From: Cohnella caldifontis
Lineage (GTDB): Bacteria > Bacillota > Bacilli > Paenibacillales > Paenibacillaceae
Length of the DNA stretch: 64,000 bases
Assembly (NCBI RefSeq): GCF_029360585.1
Contig: NZ_JAQZSJ010000008.1
Span: 1 to 64,000 of the forward strand
Direction of reading: 5' to 3'
Shown: positions 28,930 through 37,231 of the stretch, piece by piece
How positions within the stretch are numbered: position 1 is the stretch's first letter
Layout of the letters: each line of letters starts with the position of its first letter
Made by a program: the position numbers and the translations under genes
Notes under the pieces: generated by a model
The model's input: the letters and a program-made list of their open reading frames with translations, nothing else
Database searches by the model: none
Told to the model about the DNA's origin: nothing

Positions 28930-29916
28930 ATGACTTGGAAAAAGGCTTTCCTACCGGCTATTGCGGCATTGCTTGTCTTACTGGCCGCTTGCGGTGCGAA
29001 GGCGGATCACGCGCAAACGGAAGCGGGCGGAGCGTCCGGCGGGGATTCGCCTTCGATCCGAATCGGCTACCTGCCGATTACGCATGCCGCGCCCTTATAT
29101 ATCGAGAAGGAATTAACCAAGGACAAGGATAAGGGATTTCAGTTGGAACTGGTGAAATTCGGTTCCTGGCCGGATTTGATGGACGCGCTCAATACGGGGA
29201 AAATCGAGGGCGCTTCCGTTCTCATCGAACTCGCGATGAAGGCGAAGGAGCAGGGGATCGGCCTTACGGCGTTAGCGCTTGGACACAAGGACGGGAACGT
29301 GCTGGTCGTCGCGAACGACGTCTCGAAGGTGCAGGATTTGCAAGGAAAGCCGTTCGCGATTCCCAGCAAATTTTCCACCCATAACGTGCTGTTGTATCAG
29401 ATGCTGAAGAATGCCGGCATGTCCTATTCGGACGTCAAGGCGGTGGAACTGGCGCCGGCCGAGATGCCGGCCGCGCTCGCGGAAGGCAGGATCTCGGGTT
29501 ACGTGGTGGCCGAACCGTTCGGCGCCAAGTCGGTCGTCATCGGCAAAGGCAAGGTGCTGTATCAGTCCGGCGAGATTTGGCAAGACTCCGTCGACTGCGG
29601 CTTGGTGATGAGAAGCGACTTTATCTCCGCGAACCGGGACGCCGTTCAGGCATTCGTCAACGCATACGTCGAGGCCGGCCGGAAGGCGGAAGCGAAGGAC
29701 GAGGAAGACAAGCGGATTTTGAAAACGTACATGAACGTAGACGACAAGGTGCTGGACCAATCGCTGCAATGGATCAAGTACGACGACCTGCGTCTGGACG
29801 AAAAGTCTTACGATACGCTGCGCGACTATTTAGCGGAAATGGGACTGTCCCAAAATCCGCCGTCATTCGCCGACTTCGTCGACAATTCGTTCATCGACGC
29901 CGCGAAGGGCAGCTAG
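28930..29916 (+). CDS. NitT/TauT-type substrate-binding lipoprotein (SsuA-like)
   Basis: This 328-aa protein has a lipobox LAAC at Cys21. The fold phrases IRIGYLPITHAAPLYIEKEL, LQGKPFAIPSKFSTHNVLLY and GYVVAEPFGAKSV match the sulfonate/nitrate-binding family. ATG 28930 follows TAGGAGGACC, whose TAG is the stop of the upstream ATPase gene. An aliphatic or aromatic sulfur compound is the best guess for the ligand given the region. Nitrate or pyrimidine-precursor binders share the fold, so the substrate is open. Confidence 0.9.
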   Translation: MTWKKAFLPAIAALLVLLAACGAKADHAQTEAGGASGGDSPSIRIGYLPITHAAPLYIEKELTKDKDKGFQLELVKFGSWPDLMDALNTGKIEGASVLIELAMKAKEQGIGLTALALGHKDGNVLVVANDVSKVQDLQGKPFAIPSKFSTHNVLLYQMLKNAGMSYSDVKAVELAPAEMPAALAEGRISGYVVAEPFGAKSVVIGKGKVLYQSGEIWQDSVDCGLVMRSDFISANRDAVQAFVNAYVEAGRKAEAKDEEDKRILKTYMNVDDKVLDQSLQWIKYDDLRLDEKSYDTLRDYLAEMGLSQNPPSFADFVDNSFIDAAKGS

Positions 29917-29921
29917 GACGG

Positions 29922-30686
29922 ATGCGAAGCCTGAATCGTACCGGCAACGTCGTGCTCGGCATCGCGGTTCTTATCGCGGTCTGGCAGCTCATCGTCGCGA
30001 TCGGCAAGTACGACGTTTCGCTGCTGCCCCCTCCGCTGCTGGTGGCCGAAGGCATCGCCGAGCTGGTAAAGAACGGCACGCTTGCCCAGCATATGGGCAT
30101 CAGTCTGATGCGTTTCGCGGCCGGTTATTTGAGCGCGTGCGCGGCGGCCGTGACGGCGGGTCTCGCCTTGGGCCAACTGCCGCGCGTATGGCGGCTGTTC
30201 GATCCGATCGTCCAGCTCATCCGTCCCGTGTCTCCGATCGCCTGGTCGCCGTTCATCGTCTTGTGGTTCGGGATCGGCAACGCGCCTGCCATCGTCATCA
30301 TTTTCCTGGCCGCGTTTTTTCCCGTCTTGTTGTCGACGGTGTCGGGCATGCGCAAGGTGGATCCGACGCACGCGAAAGTCGCCCGCAACCTGGAAATGGG
30401 GCGGATGGCGTTCTTAACGAAGATCGTACTGCCTTCCGCCTTTCCCACCATCGCGAACGGTCTGCATATCGCGATCGGAACCTCTTGGATTTTCCTGGTC
30501 TCCGGCGAGATGGTCGGATCGCAGTCCGGACTTGGTTATTTGATCGTGGACAGCCGCAATACGCTTCGACTGGACCTCGTCCTGGCGGGAATCATCTGCA
30601 TCGGGCTGTTCGGGCTGCTCCTCGATCGTCTGGTCGGGCTGTTGGAAACTTGGGTCGGGAAGCATTGGGGCATCGTGAGGCAATAG
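29922..30686 (+). CDS. NitT/TauT-type ABC transporter permease (SsuC-like)
   Basis: This 254-aa permease has about six membrane segments. The family phrases ISLMRFAAGYLSACAAAVTAG, FIVLWFGIGNAPAIVIIF and the EAA loop HAKVARNLEMGRMAFLTKIV are seen, plus SWIFLVSGEMVGSQSGLGYL. ATG 29922 comes 5 bp after the stop of the binding-protein gene; the ribosome site is weak, so coupling is likely. It completes an importer of SsuBAC order. Confidence 0.92.
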   Translation: MRSLNRTGNVVLGIAVLIAVWQLIVAIGKYDVSLLPPPLLVAEGIAELVKNGTLAQHMGISLMRFAAGYLSACAAAVTAGLALGQLPRVWRLFDPIVQLIRPVSPIAWSPFIVLWFGIGNAPAIVIIFLAAFFPVLLSTVSGMRKVDPTHAKVARNLEMGRMAFLTKIVLPSAFPTIANGLHIAIGTSWIFLVSGEMVGSQSGLGYLIVDSRNTLRLDLVLAGIICIGLFGLLLDRLVGLLETWVGKHWGIVRQ

Positions 30687-30737
30687 ACGGTTCGCCGGGC
30701 GGCCGGTTTATCGGCCTTGGGCGGCATCGCCGGAAGC

Positions 30738-31163
30738 TTAGCCTACGGGAATGACGTTCAGTTCACTCACGTCCGTGCCGCAATGGCTGCATCGGTAAGC
30801 GATCCGAACCTCGTGGCCGCATTCCGCGTGAACGAGTTTTTTGTAACAGGGCTGCAGATGGTCTCGCCCCCATAGAATGAGGGCGTTGAACACGTGCTCA
30901 AGCGCCTGTCCGCTCTCGGTCAGCGCATAGCGGAAGCGCGGCGGATGCTCGGAAACCAGCTCCGCCCGCAGCAACCCGGCCGCTTCCAGGTATTTGAGCC
31001 GTTCGGACAGCAAGCGCGAAGAAAGCCCTTGTAACGCGCGCTTGATCTGGTTAAAGGAATGATGGCCGGCCAGGACTTCATGCAGAATCAGCAATGTCCA
31101 ACGGTCGCCGATGATATTCAGCGTCTGGGCGATGTTGCAAGGAAGATCGTAGCGGTCTTTCAC
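30738..31163 (-). CDS. HxlR-family transcriptional regulator with C-terminal Cys motif
   Basis: This 141-aa winged-helix protein has the HxlR core, with NIIGDRWTLLILHEVLAG, LKYLEAAGLL and YALTESGQAL, and Cys9 near the N-terminus. The C-terminal tail, ECGHEVRIAYRCSHCG, looks like a small zinc knuckle, less usual for this family. GTG 31163 is chosen because AAAGGAG lies 8 bp ahead; an ATG 11 codons upstream would place the Shine-Dalgarno sequence inside the gene. It is divergent from the DUF4242/acyl-CoA-dehydrogenase pair, which it probably controls through the palindrome between them. Confidence 0.88.
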   Translation of the reverse strand: MKDRYDLPCNIAQTLNIIGDRWTLLILHEVLAGHHSFNQIKRALQGLSSRLLSERLKYLEAAGLLRAELVSEHPPRFRYALTESGQALEHVFNALILWGRDHLQPCYKKLVHAECGHEVRIAYRCSHCGTDVSELNVIPVG

Positions 31164-31197
31164 GGGAAGTCTCCTTTCCGGAAGTAATGGCTTCATC

Positions 31198-31238
31198 AGT
31201 ATAGCACAAAAGATATTAAGTAATTTAAATTTACTTAG
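31198..31238. promoter_or_regulatory. Divergent promoter region with HxlR-type palindrome
   Basis: An inverted repeat TTAAGTAA-N7-TTACTTAG (31216-31238, one mismatch) lies between the HxlR gene and the DUF4242 gene. A -10-like TATACT faces left at 31198-31203. The position suits a site for the adjacent HxlR protein. Confidence 0.6.
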
Positions 31239-31299
31239 TAAAGCAGGGCAACTGTTGCTTCATTCTTGTCGTTCACCAAAATATACGGGAGTGATCCAT

Positions 31300-31821
31300 A
31301 TGGCGTTGTATTTGGTTGAATCTGTTTTAGGTACGCTTGATCGGACGTTGTTCCAAGAGAAGGTCCGCGCCATTCAGTCGAAGGCGGAGGGGCGCGGTGT
31401 CCGGCTGATCGAGGTCCAGGCTGCCGAGAATTATTCGAGAGCGTTCTTCATTCTGGAGGGCGGGGACCGCGCGGAAGTGACGGAGATCCTTCGCGGCGCG
31501 GACGTACCGATCTCGCTGATTAAACCGGTGAGGCTGATCGGCAAAGACGTGGGGCAAGTCACTCAGGGAGAAAACGTCAACTATCTTGTCGAATGGAATA
31601 TCCCGGAAGGTTTAACGATGGAGCAATATCTGGAACGCAAGCTGAAAAACAGTGTTCATTATTCGGAAGTGCCCGAAGTGACCTTCTCGAGGACGTATGT
31701 TTGCGAGGACATGACCAAATGCCTCTGCTTCTATCAAGCTCCTGACGAATCCGCCGTTAAACGGGCCCGGCAAGCCGTCAGCACGCCGATCGATTCCATT
31801 ACGAAGCTGTCCGGCAACTGA
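31300..31821 (+). CDS. DUF4242-family protein with two ferredoxin-like repeats
   Basis: This 173-aa soluble protein contains two DUF4242-type repeats, one beginning MALYLVESVLG and one beginning NYLVEWNIPEG. The second continues into VCEDMTKCLCFYQAPD, the most typical part of the family. A structurally known actinobacterial member binds nickel; function here is unknown. ATG 31300 follows CGGGAGTG. An acyl-CoA-dehydrogenase-like flavoprotein gene follows 46 bp later, and the pair is divergent from an HxlR regulator. Confidence 0.83.
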   Translation: MALYLVESVLGTLDRTLFQEKVRAIQSKAEGRGVRLIEVQAAENYSRAFFILEGGDRAEVTEILRGADVPISLIKPVRLIGKDVGQVTQGENVNYLVEWNIPEGLTMEQYLERKLKNSVHYSEVPEVTFSRTYVCEDMTKCLCFYQAPDESAVKRARQAVSTPIDSITKLSGN

Positions 31822-31867
31822 TCATGCCCGCCCGGCCAGACAAGATCATGTTGGAGGAAATCGCACG

Positions 31868-32944
31868 ATGACGGAACAGGATCGACTCAGACGGATCGCC
31901 GACCTCGTCGACGAGCATCTGAAGCCTTACGTTAAGCGCATTGACGGGGAGGCATTCTATCCCGAAGCCTATTTGCGGGCGCTTGGCGGCGAAGGTCATC
32001 TCCCGGGTCCGGAGGCGGACGAAGCGGAAACGTTGCGTGCCGGCGTGACCGCGATTCGGGAAACCTCGCGCGCGTGTTTGACCACGGGTTTCAATCTCTG
32101 GTGCCACATGGCGGCCTTGACTTACGTGAGATACGGGGAAAGCCCGGCGCTGCGCGAGCGGCTTCTTCCGCGTCTCGCGGACGGGTCGTTGCTCGGAGGA
32201 ACCGGTCTCTCCAATCCGATGAAGTTCTATGCGGGGCTGGATAAGATTTATCTTCGCGCGGAAAAGGACGGCGGCGGCTATCGCGTGACCGGGACCCTGC
32301 CCATGGTGTCGAACCTCGGAGACGACCATTGGTTCGGCATCGTGGCGGACGCCGGGAGCAACAGAATCATGGCGTTCGTTCCATGCGCATCGGCCGGCTT
32401 GACCCGGACGGAGCAACTCGGTTTTCTCGGTTTGAACGGCAGCGCGACTTACGCTTGCCGTTTCGACGACGTACATCTGCCTGCGGAATACGTGCTGTCG
32501 GAGCAGGCGGATGAGCTGGTGCGGAAAATCCGTCCGTCTTTCATCCTTTATCAGATCCCGCTGGGTCTCGGCCTGATCGCGAGCAGTGCGGACGGCGTAC
32601 GCGGCATGAGCGGCAAACAGGGCGGCTGCAATTCGTATCTTCGCGTGCAGGCCGACGATTTGGAGAGCGACTTTAGCGCTCTGAACGAGCGGTTGTGCCG
32701 TCTCATGGAAGCAGAGCGGTTAGACCAGGAGGACCTCTGGCGAGACTTGGTGCGCCTGCGGCTGGATGTCGTGTACGCCGCGCTTCGCGCCGCGCAATGC
32801 GGGATGCTTCATACGGGAAGCTCCGGCTACAAGATGGGGAGCGACGCGTCGAGACGGCTGAGAGAAGCCTACTTCTTGGCGAATCTGACGCCGACGGTGC
32901 GCCATTTGGAGAAGATGAACGCGGAGTTCTCTTTGCAAGTCTAG
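31868..32944 (+). CDS. Acyl-CoA-dehydrogenase-fold flavoprotein
   Basis: This 358-aa protein shows the acyl-CoA dehydrogenase layout: a helical N-terminus, a middle beta domain (GGTGLSNPMKFYAGL, GYRVTGTLPMVSNLG) and a C-terminal helical bundle with the closing motif SSGYKMGSDASRRLREAYF. It is somewhat short, and the pattern fits the DszC/SfnB-like monooxygenase branch as well as dehydrogenases. Context of sulfur and flavin genes makes reduced-flavin-dependent oxidation plausible, but the reaction is not established by sequence. A promoter and hairpin follow directly. Confidence 0.85.
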   Translation: MTEQDRLRRIADLVDEHLKPYVKRIDGEAFYPEAYLRALGGEGHLPGPEADEAETLRAGVTAIRETSRACLTTGFNLWCHMAALTYVRYGESPALRERLLPRLADGSLLGGTGLSNPMKFYAGLDKIYLRAEKDGGGYRVTGTLPMVSNLGDDHWFGIVADAGSNRIMAFVPCASAGLTRTEQLGFLGLNGSATYACRFDDVHLPAEYVLSEQADELVRKIRPSFILYQIPLGLGLIASSADGVRGMSGKQGGCNSYLRVQADDLESDFSALNERLCRLMEAERLDQEDLWRDLVRLRLDVVYAALRAAQCGMLHTGSSGYKMGSDASRRLREAYFLANLTPTVRHLEKMNAEFSLQV

Positions 32945-32950
32945 ACGGAG

Positions 32951-33048
32951 TTGACAGTTCGTCCGCATTCCGGACATAATGAACCTATATAACCGGGAAG
33001 CACCCTTCGGCAGAACACAACGTGTTTGCTATGGAAGGGTGCTTTTTT
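32951..33048 (+). promoter_or_regulatory. Promoter followed by terminator hairpin ahead of the Uma2 gene
   Basis: TTGACA (32951-32956), an 18-bp spacer and CATAAT (32975-32980) form a promoter only 6 bp after the upstream stop. Downstream, AAGCACCCTTC (32998-33008) pairs with GAAGGGTGCTT (33034-33044), followed by TTTT. The hairpin can end the upstream operon, and it also lies in the leader of the next gene, so premature termination is possible. Confidence 0.75.
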
Positions 33049-33069
33049 GCAAGGGAGGCAGCGTAAGCG

Positions 33070-33657
33070 GTGAATCATCGCAAGAAGACGGAGGATCGCG
33101 TACGGGTGCATCCGGTGACCTACGAGGCTTATGCGGAGATGCCGGATGACGGACAGCGTTACGAAATCATCGACGGCGTGCTGGAGGCGATGTCTCCGGG
33201 GCCTTCCGTATCCCACCAATCGGTGAGTAGGGAAATGGAATTCGTTTTCATGCAGAGTTGCAGATCGGATTATTTGATCTTTCATGCGCCTTTGGACGTG
33301 ATTTTGAGTCAAACGGACGTGGTGCAGCCCGATATCCTCCTGATTCATCGCAGCCGATCGTCGATCGTGACGGAGAGGGGAATCGAGGGGGCGCCGGATC
33401 TCGTCGTGGAAATCGTTTCTCCCGGCTCCCGGACCCGGGATAAAATCAAGAAAATGAAAACCTACGCCAAGTATGGCGTTCCGGAGTATTGGATCGTCGA
33501 TTCGGGCTCTAGGACGCTCGAACGGTACGAGCTCAGAAATCTCGGGAGCTATGAGTTGAACGACCTATTTGAAGAATCCGATACCGTCGCTTCCGACAAG
33601 CTGCCCTGCGTATCATTCGTTCTTGCCGAGATTTTCAAGGACATCCAGCGATTATAG
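33070..33657 (+). CDS. Uma2-family putative endonuclease
   Basis: This 195-aa protein has a restriction-endonuclease-like PD-(D/E)XK fold typical of Uma2: YEIIDGVLEAMSPGPSVSH, VVQPDILLI, DLVVEIVSPGSRTRDKIKKM and YAKYGVPEYWIVD. The conserved Asp (QPDI), Glu (VEIVS) and the following Lys are all present. GTG 33070 follows GGGAGGC. Uma2 genes are widely scattered and of unknown cellular role; no partner is evident here. Confidence 0.92.
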   Translation: MNHRKKTEDRVRVHPVTYEAYAEMPDDGQRYEIIDGVLEAMSPGPSVSHQSVSREMEFVFMQSCRSDYLIFHAPLDVILSQTDVVQPDILLIHRSRSSIVTERGIEGAPDLVVEIVSPGSRTRDKIKKMKTYAKYGVPEYWIVDSGSRTLERYELRNLGSYELNDLFEESDTVASDKLPCVSFVLAEIFKDIQRL

Positions 33658-33685
33658 TCGCGCGTTAAGCGTAAAATCGCCCAGC

Positions 33686-33726
33686 AAAAAAAAGCGGTGT
33701 TGGGTTCGAGCCCAAGCGCCGCTTTT
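33686..33726. terminator. Bidirectional terminator between Uma2 and metI
   Basis: The stem pairs AAAGCGG (33691-33697) with CCGCTTT (33719-33725) and TTGGG (33700-33704) with CCCAA (33711-33715). A run of A (33686-33693) gives U on minus-strand transcripts, and TTTT ends the plus side. Confidence 0.88.
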
Positions 33727-33730
33727 CCTT

Positions 33731-34405
33731 TCAATGCTTACGCAATCGTCTCGCGATCACGTTGCCGATCGACTGCACGAACTGGACGGAGAGAATGAGC
33801 AGGATCACGCAGGTGACCATGACATTCGGCTCCCATCGTTGATAGCCGTAACGGATCGCGACATCGCCGAGACCGCCCGCTCCGACGACGCCCGCCATGG
33901 CGGAAGCGCCGACCAGGCTGATCGTCCCGATGGTTAACCCGAGCGCCAATCCGGGTCTCGCCTCCCGCAGGAGTACGCGCATGATGATTTGCCTCCGCGT
34001 CGCGCCCATTGCTTGGAACGCCTCGATGACGCCGCGGTCGACTTCCAGCAGCGCGGATTCCATCAGGCGGGCCAGATAGGGCGCCGTATACGCGACCAGC
34101 GGCACGATGGCGCCTTTGACCCCGATTGTCGTGCCGACGATCGCTTTCGTGAAAGGAATGATGGATACCATCAGGATGATGAACGGAAGAGACCTTAAAA
34201 TATTGATCGAGACGTTCAGGCTTTGATAGACGAACGCGTTGGGATAAAGGTGCCCGTGCCGGGTGACCACGAGGACGACGGCCAGACAGAGTCCGATGAC
34301 CGCCGAGAGGAGCAAGGCATACCCGACCATGATCCCGGTCTCTCTCATGGATTGCCAATACAAGTCCCGGAATTCCCCGAAGCTGCCGATAAAATCAATC
34401 AGCAA
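33731..34405 (-). CDS. metI: Methionine ABC transporter permease MetI
   Basis: This 224-aa permease has five to six membrane segments and the MetI phrases LRSLPFIILMVSIIPFTKAIVGTTIG (in two parts around the third helix) and GVIEAFQAMGATRRQIIMRV as EAA loop. It ends shortly after SVQFVQSIGNVIARRL. Its start overlaps the end of metN by 11 bp. With MetN and MetQ it imports D- and L-methionine. Confidence 0.95.
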   Translation of the reverse strand: MLIDFIGSFGEFRDLYWQSMRETGIMVGYALLLSAVIGLCLAVVLVVTRHGHLYPNAFVYQSLNVSINILRSLPFIILMVSIIPFTKAIVGTTIGVKGAIVPLVAYTAPYLARLMESALLEVDRGVIEAFQAMGATRRQIIMRVLLREARPGLALGLTIGTISLVGASAMAGVVGAGGLGDVAIRYGYQRWEPNVMVTCVILLILSVQFVQSIGNVIARRLRKH

Positions 34406-35423
34406 GTTCGATCACCTCGATTTTCAGCTCCCGTTCGGCCAAATAATCCATCCCCGCCCGAATGGCTTCCGGCTCTCCCGTGACGCGAACGACGAGCGTC
34501 CCGAATGTCGTGTCCTTCAATTGCGCGATATTCCCGTACAGGATGTTCGGCCGCAGCCCGAAACGGCCGGCCAAATCGGCCCAGATCGGCTCGGCCGCAT
34601 GCTCGCCGGCATAGGAGATCCGCAGCAGTTGTCCCGGCTGCTCCAACTCCCGGAGTTTTTTCAGCAGCGAATCCGGCAGGCTCGCGTCGAAAACGGTCCG
34701 GATGAAGTTCCGGGTGACGGGCTGAAGAGGGTTCGAAAAGACGTCCAACACGTCGCCCTGCTCGACGACTTCGCCGTTCTCCATGACGGCGACCCGATCG
34801 CATATCTTCCGGATCACATGCATCTCATGGGTGATCAAGACGATCGTGATCTTATACTTGCGGTTGATTTCCAGAAGCAACTCGAGGATGGACTCCGTCG
34901 TTTGCGGATCCAGCGCCGAAGTCGCTTCGTCGCAGAGCAGGATTTCCGGATCGCTGGCCAGCGCCCGGGCGATTGCGACGCGTTGCTTTTGTCCGCCGGA
35001 AAGTTGGGCAGGATAGACGGATTCCTTCTCTTTCAAGCCGACCATATCTAGCAGTTCGCGCACTTTCCGCACGCGTTCTCTTTTCGGCGCGTTCGCCAAG
35101 CGCAGCGGCGCGGCTACGTTTTCGAACACCGTATTCGAGGAGAGTAAATTGAAGTTCTGGAAGATCATGCCGATTTTACGGCGAGTCCTCCGCAGCTCGG
35201 CATCGTTCAAACCGGCAAGATCCACGCCGTCGATCCGAACCGTCCCCCCGGTAGGCCGCTCCAAAAAGTTGATGCAGCGGATCAGCGTGCTTTTCCCCGC
35301 GCCGCTGAACCCGACGATGCCGAAAATTTCTCCCTTTCCCACGTGCAGCGAGACGTTCTTCACCGCGTCGACGTTTTGCCTGCCTTGATGGAACACTTTG
35401 GTTACGTTCTCCAGTTGGATCAT
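34395..35423 (-). CDS. metN: Methionine ABC transporter ATPase MetN
   Basis: This 342-aa ATPase has Walker A GFSGAGKST (38-46), Q-loop MIFQNFNLL, signature LSGGQKQR (141-148), Walker B ILLCDEATSALDP and H-loop LITHEMHVI. Residues from about 255 form the regulatory NIL domain that binds methionine in this family. ATG 35423 is chosen for the GGGGAGG site; an in-frame start 22 codons upstream would run into the intergenic stretch. Confidence 0.95.
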   Translation of the reverse strand: MIQLENVTKVFHQGRQNVDAVKNVSLHVGKGEIFGIVGFSGAGKSTLIRCINFLERPTGGTVRIDGVDLAGLNDAELRRTRRKIGMIFQNFNLLSSNTVFENVAAPLRLANAPKRERVRKVRELLDMVGLKEKESVYPAQLSGGQKQRVAIARALASDPEILLCDEATSALDPQTTESILELLLEINRKYKITIVLITHEMHVIRKICDRVAVMENGEVVEQGDVLDVFSNPLQPVTRNFIRTVFDASLPDSLLKKLRELEQPGQLLRISYAGEHAAEPIWADLAGRFGLRPNILYGNIAQLKDTTFGTLVVRVTGEPEAIRAGMDYLAERELKIEVIELAD

Positions 35424-35504
35424 GCCAGCCTCCCCGCTTTCGGCAATAACGGAAAACGGCAGGTCTGCCCCGGGGGGAGAGACCTGCATGGGATCAACCG
35501 GCGA

Positions 35505-36392
35505 TTACCAAGCCGGCACCATCGAATCGCCGTATTTTTCCGTCACGAACTTTTTCACTTCTTCCGATTGGAACGCTTGGACCAGACGTTGGAAGATCGG
35601 CTTGTCTTGTTCCCCTTCGCGCACCGCGATGATGTTCACCCACGGGGAGTCTTTCGGTTCCCTGTAAATCGCGTCTTTGCTGGGGGAGAGCCCGTTGTCG
35701 ATCGCGTAGTTGGTATTGATGACGGCCGCGGTAAGGTCGCCCAGCGCTTTCGGGATGAAGGCGGCATCCAGTTCCTTGAATTTCAGGTTCTTCGGGTTCT
35801 CCGCGATATCGCGAACCGTCGCCGTAATGCCGACGCCGTCTTTCAGCTTAATCAGGCCGGCGCTCTGGAATAGGATCAGCGCCCGGGCTCCGTTCGTCGG
35901 ATCGTTCGGCAATCCCAGCGTGTCGCCGTCCTTCAGCTCCGACAGGTCCTTGATCTTCTTGGAATAAACGCCGATCGGATAGTTGATGGTGTCCGCCAGC
36001 TTGACGATATGGGTGCCGTTCGACTTGTTGAATTCGTCGAGATAGGGAACATGCTGGAACGCGTTGGCGTCAAGCTGGCCATCCTCCAGCACTTTGTTCG
36101 GCTGCACGTAATCGTTGAACACGACAAGCTCCAGGTCGAGGTTGTCTTGGGCCGCGACTTCTTTGGCCACTTTCCAGATTTCTTCCTCCGCGCCGGCCAT
36201 GACGCCGATTTTCAATTTGGCCGGCTCGGACGCGCCTGCACTGGGGCTTGTGCTGGCGCCGGGGGAGCTTTCGCTTGCGACGTTGCTTGCCGAGGGGCTG
36301 CTATCGCTCGTCTTCTCCTTCGATTGACCGCAAGCGGCGGCAATCACCGTCACCATTACCAACATCACGAGGAAAAGAGATTTTTTCACCAT
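35505..36392 (-). CDS. metQ: Methionine-binding lipoprotein MetQ
   Basis: This 295-aa lipoprotein has the lipobox AAAC at Cys21 and a Ser/Ala/Pro linker, followed by a NlpA-type fold: KIGVMAGAEEEIWKVAKEV, VVFNDYVQPNKVL, FQHVPYLDEFNKSNG and LGLPNDPTNGARALILFQ. ATG 36392 is preferred over GTG 36401, which would leave almost no spacing to the ribosome site. It is the first gene of the metQNI operon. Its promoter carries a 16-bp palindrome and no S-box riboswitch was seen in the short leader. Confidence 0.95.
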   Translation of the reverse strand: MVKKSLFLVMLVMVTVIAAACGQSKEKTSDSSPSASNVASESSPGASTSPSAGASEPAKLKIGVMAGAEEEIWKVAKEVAAQDNLDLELVVFNDYVQPNKVLEDGQLDANAFQHVPYLDEFNKSNGTHIVKLADTINYPIGVYSKKIKDLSELKDGDTLGLPNDPTNGARALILFQSAGLIKLKDGVGITATVRDIAENPKNLKFKELDAAFIPKALGDLTAAVINTNYAIDNGLSPSKDAIYREPKDSPWVNIIAVREGEQDKPIFQRLVQAFQSEEVKKFVTEKYGDSMVPAW

Positions 36393-36462
36393 GCCGATCA
36401 CCGCTTTCGTCCAGATTGATACTTTCTAATTCTATATATCCCATCGGAAAAGTATGGATTAA

Positions 36463-36492
36463 AATATAGAGCAACGGAATCGATTCCGTCAA
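36463..36492 (-). promoter_or_regulatory. metQ promoter with 16-bp palindrome in the spacer
   Basis: On the minus strand a -35 box TTGACG (36492-36487), an 18-bp spacer and a -10 box TATATT (36468-36463) are seen. The perfect palindrome ACGGAATCGATTCCGT (36474-36489) fills the spacer and touches the -35 box, a classic repressor position. Confidence 0.7.
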
Positions 36493-36585
36493 GATGGATT
36501 GAAGCGCAAATCGAATACTTCTATTAACTGATAAGGTTACTCGATAACAGTTCGCGGGGTCAGGCGGTCGTGTCGTGAATGGCGC

Positions 36586-36614
36586 AAAAAAACCTGCCCC
36601 TAAGGCGGACAGGT
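36586..36614 (-). terminator. Terminator of the HxlR gene
   Basis: On the minus strand, ACCTG-type stem (36614-36592, imperfect inner pairs CC/GG) is followed by seven U (36592-36586). It lies about 80 bp past the HxlR stop. No gene was found between 36463 and 36693. Confidence 0.7.
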
Positions 36615-36693
36615 CATCTAGTAGTACGCCAGCATGGGCGTCATCTCTAGGACGGGGACTAGCCCCCCTCTTACTCGATTGGACAGGGGAGTT

Positions 36694-37029
36694 TTACTCC
36701 GTGCCCGATTGATGCCTCCATTTATAGCCGCACTGCCGCATGGCATCGATGACCTGCACGAAATCCCGCCCTTTGTCGGACAGACTGTATTCGACGGTCA
36801 CCGGAACGGTCGCGAACGCCCGCCGCGTGACGACGCCGTTCTCTTCCAGCTGCCGCAAGACCGAAGATAAAGATTGCGTGCTGATCGCGGGGATGGTTTT
36901 TTTCATTTGGTTAAACCGGCAGGGTCCGTAATACAGATGTCCGATCACCAGGAACGCCCACTTGCTCCCAACGACATTCAACACGTCTTCGATGACCGAA
37001 TTGCACAGTTCGTTGGCTACCGATTGCAT
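36694..37029 (-). CDS. HxlR-family transcriptional regulator
   Basis: This 111-aa winged-helix protein has the family phrases NVVGSKWAFLVIGHLYYG, CRFNQMKKTIPAISTQSLSSVLRQLEENG and YSLSDKGRDFV. Cys8 near the N-terminus sits where redox-sensing HxlR proteins such as YodB keep their reactive Cys; a thiol-sensing role is only inferred. ATG 37029 is preferred over GTG 37035, which is too close to GGAGG. It is divergent from the second oligopeptide importer operon, with a perfect 15-bp palindrome upstream. Confidence 0.88.
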   Translation of the reverse strand: MQSVANELCNSVIEDVLNVVGSKWAFLVIGHLYYGPCRFNQMKKTIPAISTQSLSSVLRQLEENGVVTRRAFATVPVTVEYSLSDKGRDFVQVIDAMRQCGYKWRHQSGTE

Positions 37030-37080
37030 TGGCACACCTCCGTGCTCACTTCAAAAAGTATAGTATGTCAGAACGAAGTG

Positions 37081-37095
37081 ATATTATCATAATAT
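37081..37095. promoter_or_regulatory. Perfect palindrome upstream of the HxlR gene
   Basis: ATATTATCATAATAT is a 7+1+7 palindrome about 50 bp upstream of the HxlR start, near its -10-like TATACT. It could be an autoregulatory operator. Confidence 0.45.
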
Positions 37096-37195
37096 TTTGC
37101 CTTCTTCTCATCCTGTAGCATCCACCTTATAATGTCAATCGATGGCGGTTCCAAGAGGCGGCAGCCGCGGAATCAGACGATCGACCGGACAACCG

Positions 37196-37231
37196 GAGGC
37201 GAACCCGGCAACTTTTTTTCGCCTCTTTCTT
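37196..37231 (+). terminator. Terminator-like hairpin before the second oligopeptide operon
   Basis: GAGGCGAA (37196-37203) pairs with TTCGCCTC (37218-37225) and is followed by TTTCTTT. No plus-strand gene lies directly upstream, so its role is unclear; it may insulate the promoter at 37261. Confidence 0.5.

Noticed and set aside
33698-33725. Possible tRNA 3' half, because of a GGGTTCGAGCCC loop
   Set aside because: No anticodon arm, D arm or acceptor partner is present; the sequence is fully explained as the terminator between Uma2 and metI.
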